A stretch of DNA of 19,716 nucleotides, taken from contig VAYX01000034.1 of assembly GCA_005885325.1 (NCBI GenBank), positions 1 to 19,716 on the forward strand, given 5' to 3'. The position numbers and the translations under genes were made by a program. The notes below the pieces were generated by a model that made no database searches, had not been told where the DNA came from, and saw only the letters and a list, made by a program, of their open reading frames with translations. Below are positions 1-7,302 of this stretch, in pieces (position 1 is the stretch's first letter; every line of letters starts with the position of its first letter). Source of the DNA: Actinomycetota bacterium (GTDB lineage: Bacteria > Actinomycetota > UBA4738 > HRBIN12).

Positions 1-483
1 GCGGCCATGCTGGTCGGCGAAGTCCCAGAGGTCGATGCCCGGTGGTTCCACGCCGAGCGTCGTGAGGACCGTGCAGATCTGGCTCCGATGATCGGTCCCG
101 TGGTGCAGCGCCTGCGCGAGCCGGATCGCAATGGAGGCATGGGTCTCGGACCCGTCGTCGCGGTGACGCACGACGATGGCGTCCGGATCGATGTCCTGTG
201 CCAGGAGCCCCGACCAGGCGGGGCCGTGTCCCTCCATCGCGGCACGGAGCTCCGGCAGGGCCATGTGGTCCTCGTCGATCAGAGGGGTGCGCCCCCCGGT
301 GATGGAGAAGAGGTACGAGGCGTCGGCCCCCACGAGGTGGCGAACCGTCTCGAGGATCGAGCCGTAGGTCCCCTCGACGGGGGTCGCCAACTGCTCGGGG
401 CTGAGCGGGAGGCACGTATCGACCAACCGCAGCGTCGCCCAGACGTGGTGGGCGAACGCGTCCTCCAGGACGGACCTGCTCAT
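1..483 (-). CDS. DinB-family protein, C-terminus cut by window edge
   Basis: This reading frame opens with ATG at 483 and runs off the left edge, giving 161 visible residues. It looks like a DinB/YfiT-like four-helix-bundle protein. The first helix carries HHVWA (residues 12-16), followed by His49 in VRHLVGAD and by HHGTDHRSQ (127-135). His49, His128 and His132 would form the three-His metal site usual in this family. DinB-like proteins are cytoplasmic metalloproteins, some acting as thiol-dependent transferases or hydrolases; the substrate cannot be read here. The gene is divergent from the aldehyde dehydrogenase at 617, with 133 bases between them. The C-terminal end lies outside the window, so total length is unknown. 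Family assignment is fairly sure; function is unknown. Confidence 0.85.
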   Translation of the reverse strand, partial: MSRSVLEDAFAHHVWATLRLVDTCLPLSPEQLATPVEGTYGSILETVRHLVGADASYLFSITGGRTPLIDEDHMALPELRAAMEGHGPAWSGLLAQDIDPDAIVVRHRDDGSETHASIAIRLAQALHHGTDHRSQICTVLTTLGVEPPGIDLWDFADQHGR

Positions 484-616
484 GCGGCCACCGTGTCAGA
501 CCCGTATCGCACGCTCGCCGTGGGCAGCCCGAGTGGTCCCCGAACCGAGACTTTCGGCATACTTGGGGCCGAGCGCCGACCCCGCCGGGGTCCGTCCACG
601 GTTCGAGGAGGCACGT

Positions 617-2059
617 ATGGCGACCGCGTTGAAGGCTTGGAAGCTGTTCATCGGTGGCACATGGGTGGATCCGGCCGAGGGGGAGACGGAGCACGACATC
701 GACCCGGCCACGACCGACCCGGTCGCCGAGGTGGCGGTGGCCTCGGAGGAGGACGTCGACCGGGCGGTGAAGGCCGCCAAGAAGGCCTACGAGGACGTCT
801 GGTTCGACACCCCGCCGAAGGAGCGGAGCGCGATGATGCTCAAGCTCGCCGACGCGATGGAAGGGGACGCGGACAACCTGGCCCGCCTGGAGTCTGAGGA
901 CGTCGGCAAGCCGATCGCGGTCTCGGGCGCCGACATCCCGTTCATCGTGGACAACCTGCGGTACTTCGCCGGCGCCGCCCGGAACATGGAAGGCAAGAAC
1001 ACCGGGGAGTACGAGCGCGGGTTCACCAGCTGGATCCGCCGGGAGCCACTCGGGGTCACGGCGGGCATCTGCCCGTGGAACTACCCCTTGATGATGGCCA
1101 TCTGGAAGGTGGCCCCGGCGCTCGCGGCCGGGAACGTGTCGATCCTCAAGCCGGCGGAGCTCACGCCCCAGACGACCCTTCGGCTGGCCGAGCTGTCGGC
1201 CGACATCTTCCCGCCCGGCGTGATCAGCGTCGTCACCGGCCGCGGCTCGGTCGTGGGCGCCGCCCTGTGCCGCCATCCGGACGTTTCGCTCGTCTCGATC
1301 ACCGGCGACACCGCCACCGGCAAGCTCGTGGCGAAGGAAGCCGCCGACACGGTCAAGCGGGTTCACCTGGAGCTCGGCGGCAAGGCCCCGGTCGTGGTCT
1401 TCGACGACGCCGACGTCTCCAAGCTGGTCGAGATGCTGAAGTTCGCCGGGTACACGAACTCCGGACAGGACTGCACCGCGGCCACCCGCATCGTGGCCGG
1501 ACCGAAGGTCTACGACTCCGTGCTCTCCGAGCTCGTCCCCGCGGTCGAGTCGCTCGTGGTGGGCGACACGCAGAAGGAGGAGACCGAGATGGGGCCGCTC
1601 GTCTCCGACTCGCAGCGCCAGAGCGTCGCGGGCTTCGTCGACCGGGCCCGGGAGAAGGGGGCGAACGTGCACACGGGCGGCGAGGCCATGGCCGGCGCGG
1701 GCTACTTCTACAAGCCCACGATCGTGGCCGACGTCGACCAGAAGGACGAGATCATCCAGCGCGAGGTGTTCGGGCCGGTGGTCACGATCCAGCGGTTCAA
1801 AGACGACGACCAGGCCATCGCGTGGGCGAACGACGTCGTGTACGGTCTCGCATCGTCGGTGTGGACCCGCGACATCGGCCGAGCATTGAACGCGGCCCGC
1901 AAGCTCCAGTTCGGCGCGGTGTGGATCAACACGCACTTCGGGCTGACGTCGGAGATGCCGCACGGGGGCTACAAGCAGAGCGGGTACGGCAAGGACATGT
2001 CGATGTACTCGCTCGAGGACTACTCCCAGATCAAGCACGTGATGGCGGCGATCGACTAG
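617..2059 (+). CDS. NAD(P)-dependent aldehyde dehydrogenase, gamma-aminobutyraldehyde dehydrogenase type
   Basis: A full-length ALDH of 480 residues that oxidises an aldehyde to its acid using NAD(P)+. The oxyanion Asn155 (CPWNYP), general base Glu252 (LELGGK) and nucleophile Cys286 (SGQDCTAA) are all present. The coenzyme region ILKPAELTPQT and the C-terminal MPHGGYKQSGYGKDMSMY segment resemble gamma-aminobutyraldehyde dehydrogenases of the putrescine-to-GABA route, but substrate specificity is inference. I choose ATG 617 because GAGGAGG lies at 605-611, five bases upstream. The frame stays open back to 482, but that part overlaps the upstream intergenic region and does not resemble an ALDH N-terminus. 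A second ALDH follows after a hairpin, and the two probably form one transcription unit. No aminotransferase or polyamine gene is visible in the window. Confidence 0.93.
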   Translation: MATALKAWKLFIGGTWVDPAEGETEHDIDPATTDPVAEVAVASEEDVDRAVKAAKKAYEDVWFDTPPKERSAMMLKLADAMEGDADNLARLESEDVGKPIAVSGADIPFIVDNLRYFAGAARNMEGKNTGEYERGFTSWIRREPLGVTAGICPWNYPLMMAIWKVAPALAAGNVSILKPAELTPQTTLRLAELSADIFPPGVISVVTGRGSVVGAALCRHPDVSLVSITGDTATGKLVAKEAADTVKRVHLELGGKAPVVVFDDADVSKLVEMLKFAGYTNSGQDCTAATRIVAGPKVYDSVLSELVPAVESLVVGDTQKEETEMGPLVSDSQRQSVAGFVDRAREKGANVHTGGEAMAGAGYFYKPTIVADVDQKDEIIQREVFGPVVTIQRFKDDDQAIAWANDVVYGLASSVWTRDIGRALNAARKLQFGAVWINTHFGLTSEMPHGGYKQSGYGKDMSMYSLEDYSQIKHVMAAID

Positions 2060-2065
2060 CGGGGG

Positions 2066-2094
2066 TTCGGGGGGCTCAAGCGTAGCCCCCCGAA
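2066..2094 (+). other. Perfect 11-bp GC-rich hairpin between the two ALDH genes
   Basis: The left arm TTCGGGGGGCT (2066-2076), loop CAAGCGT and right arm AGCCCCCCGAA (2084-2094) pair perfectly. No T-run follows; the next bases form the ribosome binding region of the downstream ALDH. It could be a partial terminator or attenuator, an mRNA end stabiliser, or a structure limiting translation of the second gene. Confidence 0.75.
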
Positions 2095-2111
2095 GGACAG
2101 AGGTGAGACCG

Positions 2112-3539
2112 ATGCAGACCAGGACGTTCCTCGTAAACGGGGAGTGGCGGACGGGCAAGGGGCTCCTCCAGGTCAAGAGCCCGTACGACGGGACCGTGGT
2201 GGCCGAGGTCGGCGTGCCGACCGAGGCCGACGTCGAGGAGGCGGCGAGGGTCGCCGACGAGACGTTCGGGGAGAGCCGGTTCCTCCCGGTGCACGCGCGG
2301 GCCGATGCCCTCGACCACATCTCCCGGGGCCTGGCCCAGAGCATCGACGACAACGCTGCGCTGATCGCCCGGGAGGGCGGCAAGCCGCTGAAGTGGGCGA
2401 AGGTGGAGGCCACCAGGGCGGTGTCGACCTTCCGGTGGGCCTCCGAGGTGCTTCGCCACGGAGCGGACGAGGTGATGCGACTGGACACCGAGGCGTCGCT
2501 CGGCTCACGCCTCGGCATCATCCGCAGGTTCCCGTTCGGGCCGGTCCTGGGGATCTCACCGTTCAACTTCCCCCTCAACCTGGTCGCCCACAAGGTGGCT
2601 CCGGCCCTGGCGGTGGGGGCACCGATCGTGGTCAAACCGGCCGCGGCCACGCCGCTCGGGGCCATCCGCCTGGCCGAGCTGTTCGCCGAGACCGACCTGC
2701 CCAAGGGGATGTACCAGGTGCTGCCGGTGTCGTCGAGCGTCGCCGACGGGATGGCTCGCGACGCCCGGTATCGCAAGATCTCGTTCACCGGGTCGTCGGA
2801 GGTCGGCTGGTACCTGAAGGGCCTTGACCCCAAGAAGCGAGTGACGCTCGAGCTGGGCGGCAACGCCGGGGTCATCGTCCACTCCGACGCCGACCTCGAT
2901 CTCGCTGCGCAGCGCATCGCGTTCGGCGGCTACTACCAGGCCGGCCAGAGCTGCATCAGCGTGCAGCGCGTGCTGGTGCAATCGGAGGTCTACGACGACT
3001 TCACCGCTCGCCTGGTGAAGCAGGTCGAGAGCCTGAAGTACGGCGATCCGATGGACCCGACCGTGGATGTGGGGCCGCTCATCGACGCCGGGTCGCTCGA
3101 GCGCATCGCGACCTGGGTCGACGAGGCCGTGGCCCAGGGCGCCGAGGTCCTGACCGGCGGCCGCCGGGACGACCCCTTCTACGCGCCGACGGTCCTGGCC
3201 AGGACCAGCCCCGAGATGAAGGTTCGGTGCGAGGAGATCTTCGGGCCGGTCACGACGGTGAGCTCGTACCAGACCTTCGAGGAGGCCATCGCCGAGGTCA
3301 ACAACTCGCGATACGGGCTTCAAGCCGGGGTGTTCACCCGGGACATCGACCGGGCGTTCCAGGCCCACCGGGAGATCGAGGTGGGCGGGGTCATCGTGAA
3401 CGACCAGTCGGCGTTCCGCGCGGACCAGATGCCGTACGGGGGGTCGAAGGACTCGGGGTTCGGCCGGGAAGGGCTCCGGTTCGCCATGGAGGAGATGACC
3501 GAGCCCCGGATCATGGTCCTCTCGCACGTCCCGTTGTAA
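2112..3539 (+). CDS. NAD(P)-dependent aldehyde dehydrogenase, second paralogue
   Basis: A full-length ALDH of 475 residues. Asn152 (SPFNFP), Glu247 (LELGGN) and the nucleophile Cys281 (AGQSCIS) are in place. The PFGPVLGISPFNFP segment and the C-terminal MPYGGSKDSGFGREG followed by an EEMTEPR tail resemble the ALDH21/lactaldehyde-dehydrogenase-like group rather than the group of the upstream gene. The pair is therefore two different specificities, not a recent duplication. The start is taken as ATG 2112, preceded by AGAGGTGAG; GTG 2103 is an alternative adding three residues. A perfect hairpin ends 17 bases before the ATG. If the first ALDH makes GABA, this one might act on a later semialdehyde, but nothing in the sequence proves a shared pathway. 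Confidence 0.92.
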   Translation: MQTRTFLVNGEWRTGKGLLQVKSPYDGTVVAEVGVPTEADVEEAARVADETFGESRFLPVHARADALDHISRGLAQSIDDNAALIAREGGKPLKWAKVEATRAVSTFRWASEVLRHGADEVMRLDTEASLGSRLGIIRRFPFGPVLGISPFNFPLNLVAHKVAPALAVGAPIVVKPAAATPLGAIRLAELFAETDLPKGMYQVLPVSSSVADGMARDARYRKISFTGSSEVGWYLKGLDPKKRVTLELGGNAGVIVHSDADLDLAAQRIAFGGYYQAGQSCISVQRVLVQSEVYDDFTARLVKQVESLKYGDPMDPTVDVGPLIDAGSLERIATWVDEAVAQGAEVLTGGRRDDPFYAPTVLARTSPEMKVRCEEIFGPVTTVSSYQTFEEAIAEVNNSRYGLQAGVFTRDIDRAFQAHREIEVGGVIVNDQSAFRADQMPYGGSKDSGFGREGLRFAMEEMTEPRIMVLSHVPL

Positions 3540-3567
3540 CGAACGGAACCTAGCGCGGGGAGCGGGT

Positions 3568-3573
3568 TACCCT
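3568..3573 (+). promoter_or_regulatory. Candidate -10 element for a leaderless transcript
   Basis: TACCCT fits the TANNNT pattern and ends six bases before GTG 3580, so transcription could begin at or beside the start codon. The gene lacks a convincing Shine-Dalgarno sequence, which agrees with leaderless initiation, common in Actinomycetota. No clear -35 is seen. Confidence 0.35.
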
Positions 3574-3579
3574 GGAACC

Positions 3580-3867
3580 GTGAACGGGAACACCCTCCTG
3601 CTCATCCTGGTGCCGTTCGCCTTCCTGGCCGGCGGCCTCGCGGTGTTCCTGGCGATGTCGGCCCGCCACGGGATCGACGTCCCGGATGAGGGGATGGAGC
3701 CCGAACGGCGCGTCCGGCCGTGGTGGGGGAATCCGCTCCCGTGGGTTGTCGCGTGCGCCGGGCTCGCGTTCCTCGGGCTAGTGGTCGCGCCCAGGCTGTT
3801 CGGGGTGGCCTTCCTGCTCCTCCCGTTCGTCTGGATCCGAGGTGGCCGCCGCCAGCGTGGGCGATAG
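3580..3867 (+). CDS. Small hydrophobic membrane protein, function unknown
   Basis: This 95-residue protein starts with GTG 3580. It has a hydrophobic segment at about residues 5-27, a polar loop with an acidic then basic character (about 30-48, containing RHGIDVPDEGMEPERR), one or two further hydrophobic segments at about 52-88 and a basic RGGRRQRGR end. Two or three membrane helices are likely, with the Arg-rich tail probably cytoplasmic. I recognise no family. Its stop lies seven bases before the preferred start of the LLM oxidoreductase, so the two are probably co-transcribed. It is too hydrophobic and well ordered to be a chance frame. Confidence 0.72.
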   Translation: MNGNTLLLILVPFAFLAGGLAVFLAMSARHGIDVPDEGMEPERRVRPWWGNPLPWVVACAGLAFLGLVVAPRLFGVAFLLLPFVWIRGGRRQRGR

Positions 3868-3874
3868 CTCCCCG

Positions 3875-4915
3875 ATGGCCGATCACCGACCTGGAACAGG
3901 CCCCGCAACGGCGCTGGCGATCCGGGATCCGGTGCCATGGCGCGACATGGTCGAGATCGTCCAGACGGCCGAGCAGACCGGCTACAAGGCCCTGTTCCTT
4001 CCGGAGAGCACCGGTCGAGAGGCCTTCTCGACATTGGCCGCGTTGGCGAGGCACACGGAGGTGCTTCGCCTGGGGACCGGGGTCGTCACGATCGTGGCCC
4101 GCCCTCTGCCGACGACCGTCATGGCCGCCGCCACGGTCGACCAGATCTCCGGCGGGCGCCTGGTCCTCGGCCTCGGCACGGGTCCGACCGGGCCCGGGGC
4201 CCTCAGCCGCCTCCGGACGTTCGTGGACCTGGCGAGGGGCGCGCTCGCAGGGGAGCCCATCGAGATGCCGGACGGGACCCGGTTCACGTTGTCCATCGAT
4301 CCTCCATCGACTCCCATACCGATCTGGCTCGCTGCCCTGAACCCGAAGGCCATGCGGCTTGCCGGGGAGATCGCCGACGGGGTGCTGCTGAACTGGTGTT
4401 CCCCCGAGCGTGTGGCGTTCGCCCGCGAGCGGGTCCACGAAGGCGCTGAGGCCGCCGGCCGAGACCCGGCCGCGGTGACCGTCGGTGTCTACGTCCGGGC
4501 ATGCGTGGGGCAGGAGCCGGAGCCCACGCTCGCGGCCCTGCGTGCCGCTGCGGGGCAGTACGCCTCCCACCCCGCGTACCGGCGCCAGTTCGAGGCGATG
4601 GGTCTAGGAGATGAATCGCGGAGGGCGGCCGAGGCCTTCGCGGCGGCGGACATCGACCGGGTGCCCGAGGAGCTCGTCCGGGCGGTGTGTGTCCTCGGCG
4701 ACACCCCCCAGGCCATCGCGGCCCTCAAGGCCTATCGAGAGGCGGGCGCCGACCTCCCAGTCGTGTACCCGGTGCCGCTCAGGGATCCGCGGTCCTCGAT
4801 CCTCGGGACGCTCTTCGCCCTCGCGCCTCACCCGGCTGTGGAGCCGTGGGACGCAACCGGTCGGGGCCCCAGCCTGAACCCGTTTGGCTCCTCGCCGCCG
4901 ACGACGACCGGGTGA
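3875..4915 (+). CDS. LLM-class (probably F420-dependent) oxidoreductase
   Basis: A 346-residue luciferase-like TIM-barrel protein. The signature stretch at about residues 64-103, with LRLGTGVVTI and then DQISGGRLVLGLGTG, is typical of F420-using LLM enzymes of Actinomycetota, which transfer hydride between F420 and an organic substrate. The later PIWLAALNPKAMRLAGEIADGV region also fits. The N-terminus is shortened: it begins almost at the first strand (ATALAIRDP). I prefer ATG 3875, just after the stop of the membrane protein; GTG 3842 is an in-frame alternative that would overlap that gene. Neither has a strong ribosome site. The last 29 codons overlap the convergent response regulator. F420 use is inferred from the family; FMN-dependent members exist. 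Confidence 0.87.
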   Translation: MADHRPGTGPATALAIRDPVPWRDMVEIVQTAEQTGYKALFLPESTGREAFSTLAALARHTEVLRLGTGVVTIVARPLPTTVMAAATVDQISGGRLVLGLGTGPTGPGALSRLRTFVDLARGALAGEPIEMPDGTRFTLSIDPPSTPIPIWLAALNPKAMRLAGEIADGVLLNWCSPERVAFARERVHEGAEAAGRDPAAVTVGVYVRACVGQEPEPTLAALRAAAGQYASHPAYRRQFEAMGLGDESRRAAEAFAAADIDRVPEELVRAVCVLGDTPQAIAALKAYREAGADLPVVYPVPLRDPRSSILGTLFALAPHPAVEPWDATGRGPSLNPFGSSPPTTTG

Positions 4916-5589
4916 GGCCGGGTTTCCGTCGCTATCGGGCGTGCAGCCTGGCAGATCCCCATCGACACCGCGGCCATCGCCGCTTGGGTCCGGTTGTTCA
5001 AGCCGAGCTTTCGGAAGATCGCGGCCAGATGGGCCTTCACCGTCTTCTCGGAAAGGAACAGCTCGCGGGAGATGTCGCGATTGCTCCTCCCTTCCGCCAG
5101 GAGGGCGAGGATGCCCGTCTCACGCCGGGTGAGGCTCCCTCCGGAGCGGCGGGGACCCCCATTCTGCCCGTCCTCACCGGGCACCACGCTCGAGAACAGG
5201 TTGCGGACCACCCTCGAAGAGAGGCCGTTGGTGCTCGAGATCGCGACCTGGATGGCCTGCGTCAGATCGCCCGGGGTGGCGTCCTCCAGGAGGTAGCCCG
5301 CGGCGCCCTCGGCCAACACCCGGCGCGCGTATCCCGCATCGAACGTGGCGATGACGATGAGCGGCACCGTCGGCCACCTCGACTGGAGATCGTGGAGGAG
5401 TTCCAGGCCGTCGGCGGTGGGCATCCGGACGTCGAACAGCGCCGCGTCCACCGACGTCGTCTCCATGACGAGCAGGGCATCCCGCCCAGGGGGGGCTTCC
5501 AGGACCTCGGCCTCGGGAAAGGACTCCAGGACAAGGAGCGCCATGCCGCGCCGTACCAGCGCGTGATCGTCGATAATCAGGATCCTCAT
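4828..5589 (-). CDS. LuxR/NarL-type response regulator with atypical receiver domain
   Basis: This 253-residue protein has a receiver at about residues 1-118 and a LuxR-type helix-turn-helix at about 150-212 (SLTRRETGILALLAEGRSN, then SEKTVKAHLAAIFRKLGL). The acidic pair Asp7-Asp8 and phosphoacceptor Asp53 (LFDVRMP) are present. However, the expected Thr/Ser is Ala81 (VIATFD) and the conserved Lys is Glu102 (GYLLEDA instead of GYLLKDA). The usual phosphorylation switch may thus be altered or lost. A proline-rich tail of about 40 residues extends past the HTH and is encoded in the overlap with the LLM gene. No kinase gene is adjacent; the nearest upstream genes on this strand are a small unknown protein and a BTAD regulator. 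The target genes are unknown. Confidence 0.9.
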   Translation of the reverse strand: MRILIIDDHALVRRGMALLVLESFPEAEVLEAPPGRDALLVMETTSVDAALFDVRMPTADGLELLHDLQSRWPTVPLIVIATFDAGYARRVLAEGAAGYLLEDATPGDLTQAIQVAISSTNGLSSRVVRNLFSSVVPGEDGQNGGPRRSGGSLTRRETGILALLAEGRSNRDISRELFLSEKTVKAHLAAIFRKLGLNNRTQAAMAAVSMGICQAARPIATETRPHPVVVGGEEPNGFRLGPRPVASHGSTAG

Positions 5590-5631
5590 CGCAGCCCCCT
5601 CGGCCCCCTATCCCCACCTATTTCAACGAGC

Positions 5632-5648
5632 GAACGCGTCATGCGTTC
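5632..5648. promoter_or_regulatory. Inverted repeat upstream of the LuxR-type regulator
   Basis: GAACGC, a five-base spacer GTCAT, and GCGTTC form a perfect 6-bp inverted repeat 43-59 bases upstream of the regulator start at 5589. Its position suits an operator, but it is short and unproven. The rest of the 142-base gap (5590-5731) shows no gene. Confidence 0.35.
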
Positions 5649-5731
5649 TCGTCCGGACCAGATTGCCAGTCCCTCGTCACGGAAGCGTCACAGGGGCTAG
5701 GCGGAGGGGTCCCGAGCTTGGCCCGCGCGCT

Positions 5732-5944
5732 TCAGGGCCCGGCGGCGAGCTCCGTGAGCCAGGTTCGGACCACTTCCAGGGCGGCGTCGGTGTCGGTGAA
5801 GGTCTTGGTGACCTCGACGCCGGACGAGACCTCAGCCACGTATCGGACCTGGGCCCTGAGCGGACTGCCCGACCCCTCTTCCCGCCACACCCTGACGACC
5901 AGCAGCCCGGTGGCACTCATTCGGCGCGACACGCCCGCCACCAT
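5732..5944 (-). CDS. Small conserved-looking protein of unknown function
   Basis: A frame of up to 70 residues; ATG 5944 gives the longest form, and an internal ATG at 5920 would give 62 residues beginning MSATGLLVVRVW. The protein looks like several beta strands (GLLVVRVWREE, LRAQVRYVAEV, EVTKTFT) followed by one amphipathic helix (DAALEVVRTWLTELA). That is a plausible small alpha/beta fold, unlike the repetitive Arg/Ser/Pro composition of shadow frames here. It sits 39 bases after the BTAD regulator on the same strand and upstream of the LuxR-type regulator, so it may belong to the same regulatory unit. There is no recognised family and no strong ribosome site. Confidence 0.55.
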   Translation of the reverse strand: MVAGVSRRMSATGLLVVRVWREEGSGSPLRAQVRYVAEVSSGVEVTKTFTDTDAALEVVRTWLTELAAGP

Positions 5945-5983
5945 AGAGAGCAGCCGTCGCAGGACCGTTACGTGACAGGGGCC

Positions 5984-6772
5984 TTACGTGGTGGAGAGTC
6001 CCAGTCGTTGCCCAGGGAGGAAATCGCGCAGCAGCCACCCGAGCCGATCGGTCGGCTCCACTCCGAGCTCGCCATCCAGGAGTCGGCGGTAGCGGTCGAA
6101 CTCCGCGATGGCCTCGGAGCGGTTGTCCTCCGCGATATGGATCCGCATGAGGATGGCGTGGCCACTTTCCCGCAATGGTTCCCCGTCCACCGCGGCGAGG
6201 GCCGCGAGCATGGCTTCCGCGTACCGCTCGTGGGCCATGAGCCGTTCGGCCAGCACCTCGAGCGCGTGCAGCCGGAGCTGCCGCCACCGCTCGGCCTCGA
6301 TGAGCACCCAGTCCTCGTACCAGTCGGGCAGCAGTTCGGCGGAGAGCACTTCGACCATGTGGTCGATGGGTTCCTCCTTGGGGAGCCGGATCGACGGATC
6401 GATGACTCTCGAGGCGACCTGCCGGGCCTCGCTGAAGTCGACCGAGACGCGGCCCGCCAGCTTGAGCGTCTCACCGAGGGCTTCGACGGCCTCCTTGCCT
6501 GGATCGGGAAGGCGCCACAGGGTCGACCGGAGGCTCCCTCGGGACCGGCTCTCGGAGGCGTCCGGCCACAGGACACCCGCGAGCTTCGACCGATGGATCT
6601 CATGGCCTCGGAGGGCCAGGAAGGCCAGGAGGCGCTGGGCGCTCTGTGTCAGGGGCACGCTGCCGTCGGGCCCGACAAGCCGGAACCCATTGAGCAGGCA
6701 CAACAGCGGCTGGATCCGCTCCTCGGGTGGGGACGTGCCGACCACTATGTCGCTGGGGAAGACAGTCCGCAC
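5984..6772 (-). CDS. BTAD-domain (SARP-like) transcriptional regulator
   Basis: This 262-residue protein starts at GTG 6772, with AGGGAGG four bases upstream. Residues about 24-100 form a winged-helix DNA-binding region (CLLNGFRLVG, then LLAFLALRG and SKLAGVLWPDASESRSRGSLR). Residues about 110-255 form the helical bacterial transcriptional activator domain, ending in the typical AIAEFDRYRRLLDGELGVEPTDRL. It resembles the small SARP-type regulators of Actinomycetota, without the ATPase or TPR extensions of larger members. A -10-like TAGGGT lies at 6795-6800 on this strand. It is divergent from the ferredoxin, with 169 bases between them holding an inverted repeat. The regulated pathway is not evident; nearby genes encode F420 and redox proteins, not antibiotic synthesis. 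Confidence 0.88.
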   Translation of the reverse strand: MRTVFPSDIVVGTSPPEERIQPLLCLLNGFRLVGPDGSVPLTQSAQRLLAFLALRGHEIHRSKLAGVLWPDASESRSRGSLRSTLWRLPDPGKEAVEALGETLKLAGRVSVDFSEARQVASRVIDPSIRLPKEEPIDHMVEVLSAELLPDWYEDWVLIEAERWRQLRLHALEVLAERLMAHERYAEAMLAALAAVDGEPLRESGHAILMRIHIAEDNRSEAIAEFDRYRRLLDGELGVEPTDRLGWLLRDFLPGQRLGLSTT

Positions 6773-6832
6773 AGAACCTCCCTATTCGGGGCGAACCCTA
6801 ACACCCTGCCCATCCCGGGCGCCAGACCGATC

Positions 6833-6852
6833 TTGTCAGTCCTACATGACAA
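6833..6852. promoter_or_regulatory. Inverted repeat TTGTCA-N8-TGACAA between divergent genes
   Basis: TTGTCA (6833-6838), spacer GTCCTACA and TGACAA (6847-6852) form a perfect 6-bp inverted repeat. It lies between the BTAD regulator and the ferredoxin promoter, about 27 bases upstream of the latter's -35. It could serve as an operator for either gene. Confidence 0.45.
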
Positions 6853-6878
6853 TGCCCGGCCCCGTCCGGGATCCTCGC

Positions 6879-6906
6879 TTGCAGCGGGCCGGCCGGGTCG
6901 TATATT
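6879..6906 (+). promoter_or_regulatory. Sigma-70-type promoter of the ferredoxin gene
   Basis: TTGCAG (6879-6884) and TATATT (6901-6906) are separated by 16 bases. The -10 matches five of six consensus bases and is a rare AT-rich patch here; the -35 matches three of six. The predicted start near 6913 gives a leader of about 30 bases containing GGGGGA before GTG 6942. Confidence 0.6.
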
Positions 6907-6941
6907 TACAAGGTGAGCACCGTCGAAAAGGGGGAAAAGCC

Positions 6942-7271
6942 GTGACCTACACGATCTGTGAGCCCTGCATCGACGTGAAGGACAAGGGCTGCGTCGACGA
7001 GTGCCCCGTGGACTGCATCTACGAGGGCCCCCGCATGCTGTACATCCACCCAGACGAGTGCGTCGACTGCGGCGCCTGCGAGCCCGTGTGCCCCGTCACG
7101 GCGATCTTCTACGAGGACGACGTGCCGGCCGAGTGGAAGCAGTTCACGCCGATCAACGCGGAGTGGTTCTCCGACTCGGTCACCGGGCTGGGCTCACCGG
7201 GGGGCGCCGCGCAGGTCGGTCCGAAGGACGTCGATCATCCGGTCGTGGCGGCCTGGCCCGCCGCGGGCTGA
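6942..7271 (+). CDS. fdxA: 7Fe ferredoxin (3Fe-4S plus 4Fe-4S)
   Basis: A 109-residue ferredoxin close to the mycobacterial FdxA type. By comparison with Azotobacter ferredoxin I numbering, Cys9, Cys17 and Cys50 would hold the [3Fe-4S] cluster and Cys21, Cys40, Cys43 and Cys46 the [4Fe-4S] cluster. The fold is recognisable from CVDECPVDCIYEG and CVDCGACEPVCPV. Cys6 and Cys25 are extra cysteines. The tail (FTPINAEWF, then GLGSPGGAAQVG) is also family-typical. It is a soluble cytoplasmic low-potential electron carrier. GTG 6942 is chosen because a strong GGGGGA lies upstream and the fold starts immediately. It has its own promoter and converges on the FrhB-like gene, 31 bases away. That neighbour is a plausible redox partner, by inference. 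Confidence 0.94.
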   Translation: MTYTICEPCIDVKDKGCVDECPVDCIYEGPRMLYIHPDECVDCGACEPVCPVTAIFYEDDVPAEWKQFTPINAEWFSDSVTGLGSPGGAAQVGPKDVDHPVVAAWPAAG

Positions 7272-7302
7272 CCGGTCCGAGCGAACTCAGGTTTCGAGCC
7301 GC

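Noticed and set aside
1075..2085. 336-codon plus frame within the first ALDH
   Set aside because: It is an alternative frame of a strongly supported ALDH and is Arg/Gly-rich without a fold signature.
5690..5982. Repeated ACAGGGGC words flanking the small unknown gene, and TTACGTG twice near 5968-5990
   Set aside because: They are too short to support a transposon or attachment-site reading, and no integrase or inverted ends are present.
5663..6916. 417-codon plus-strand open frame
   Set aside because: It is antisense to the BTAD regulator and the small unknown gene, and its composition is shadow-like.
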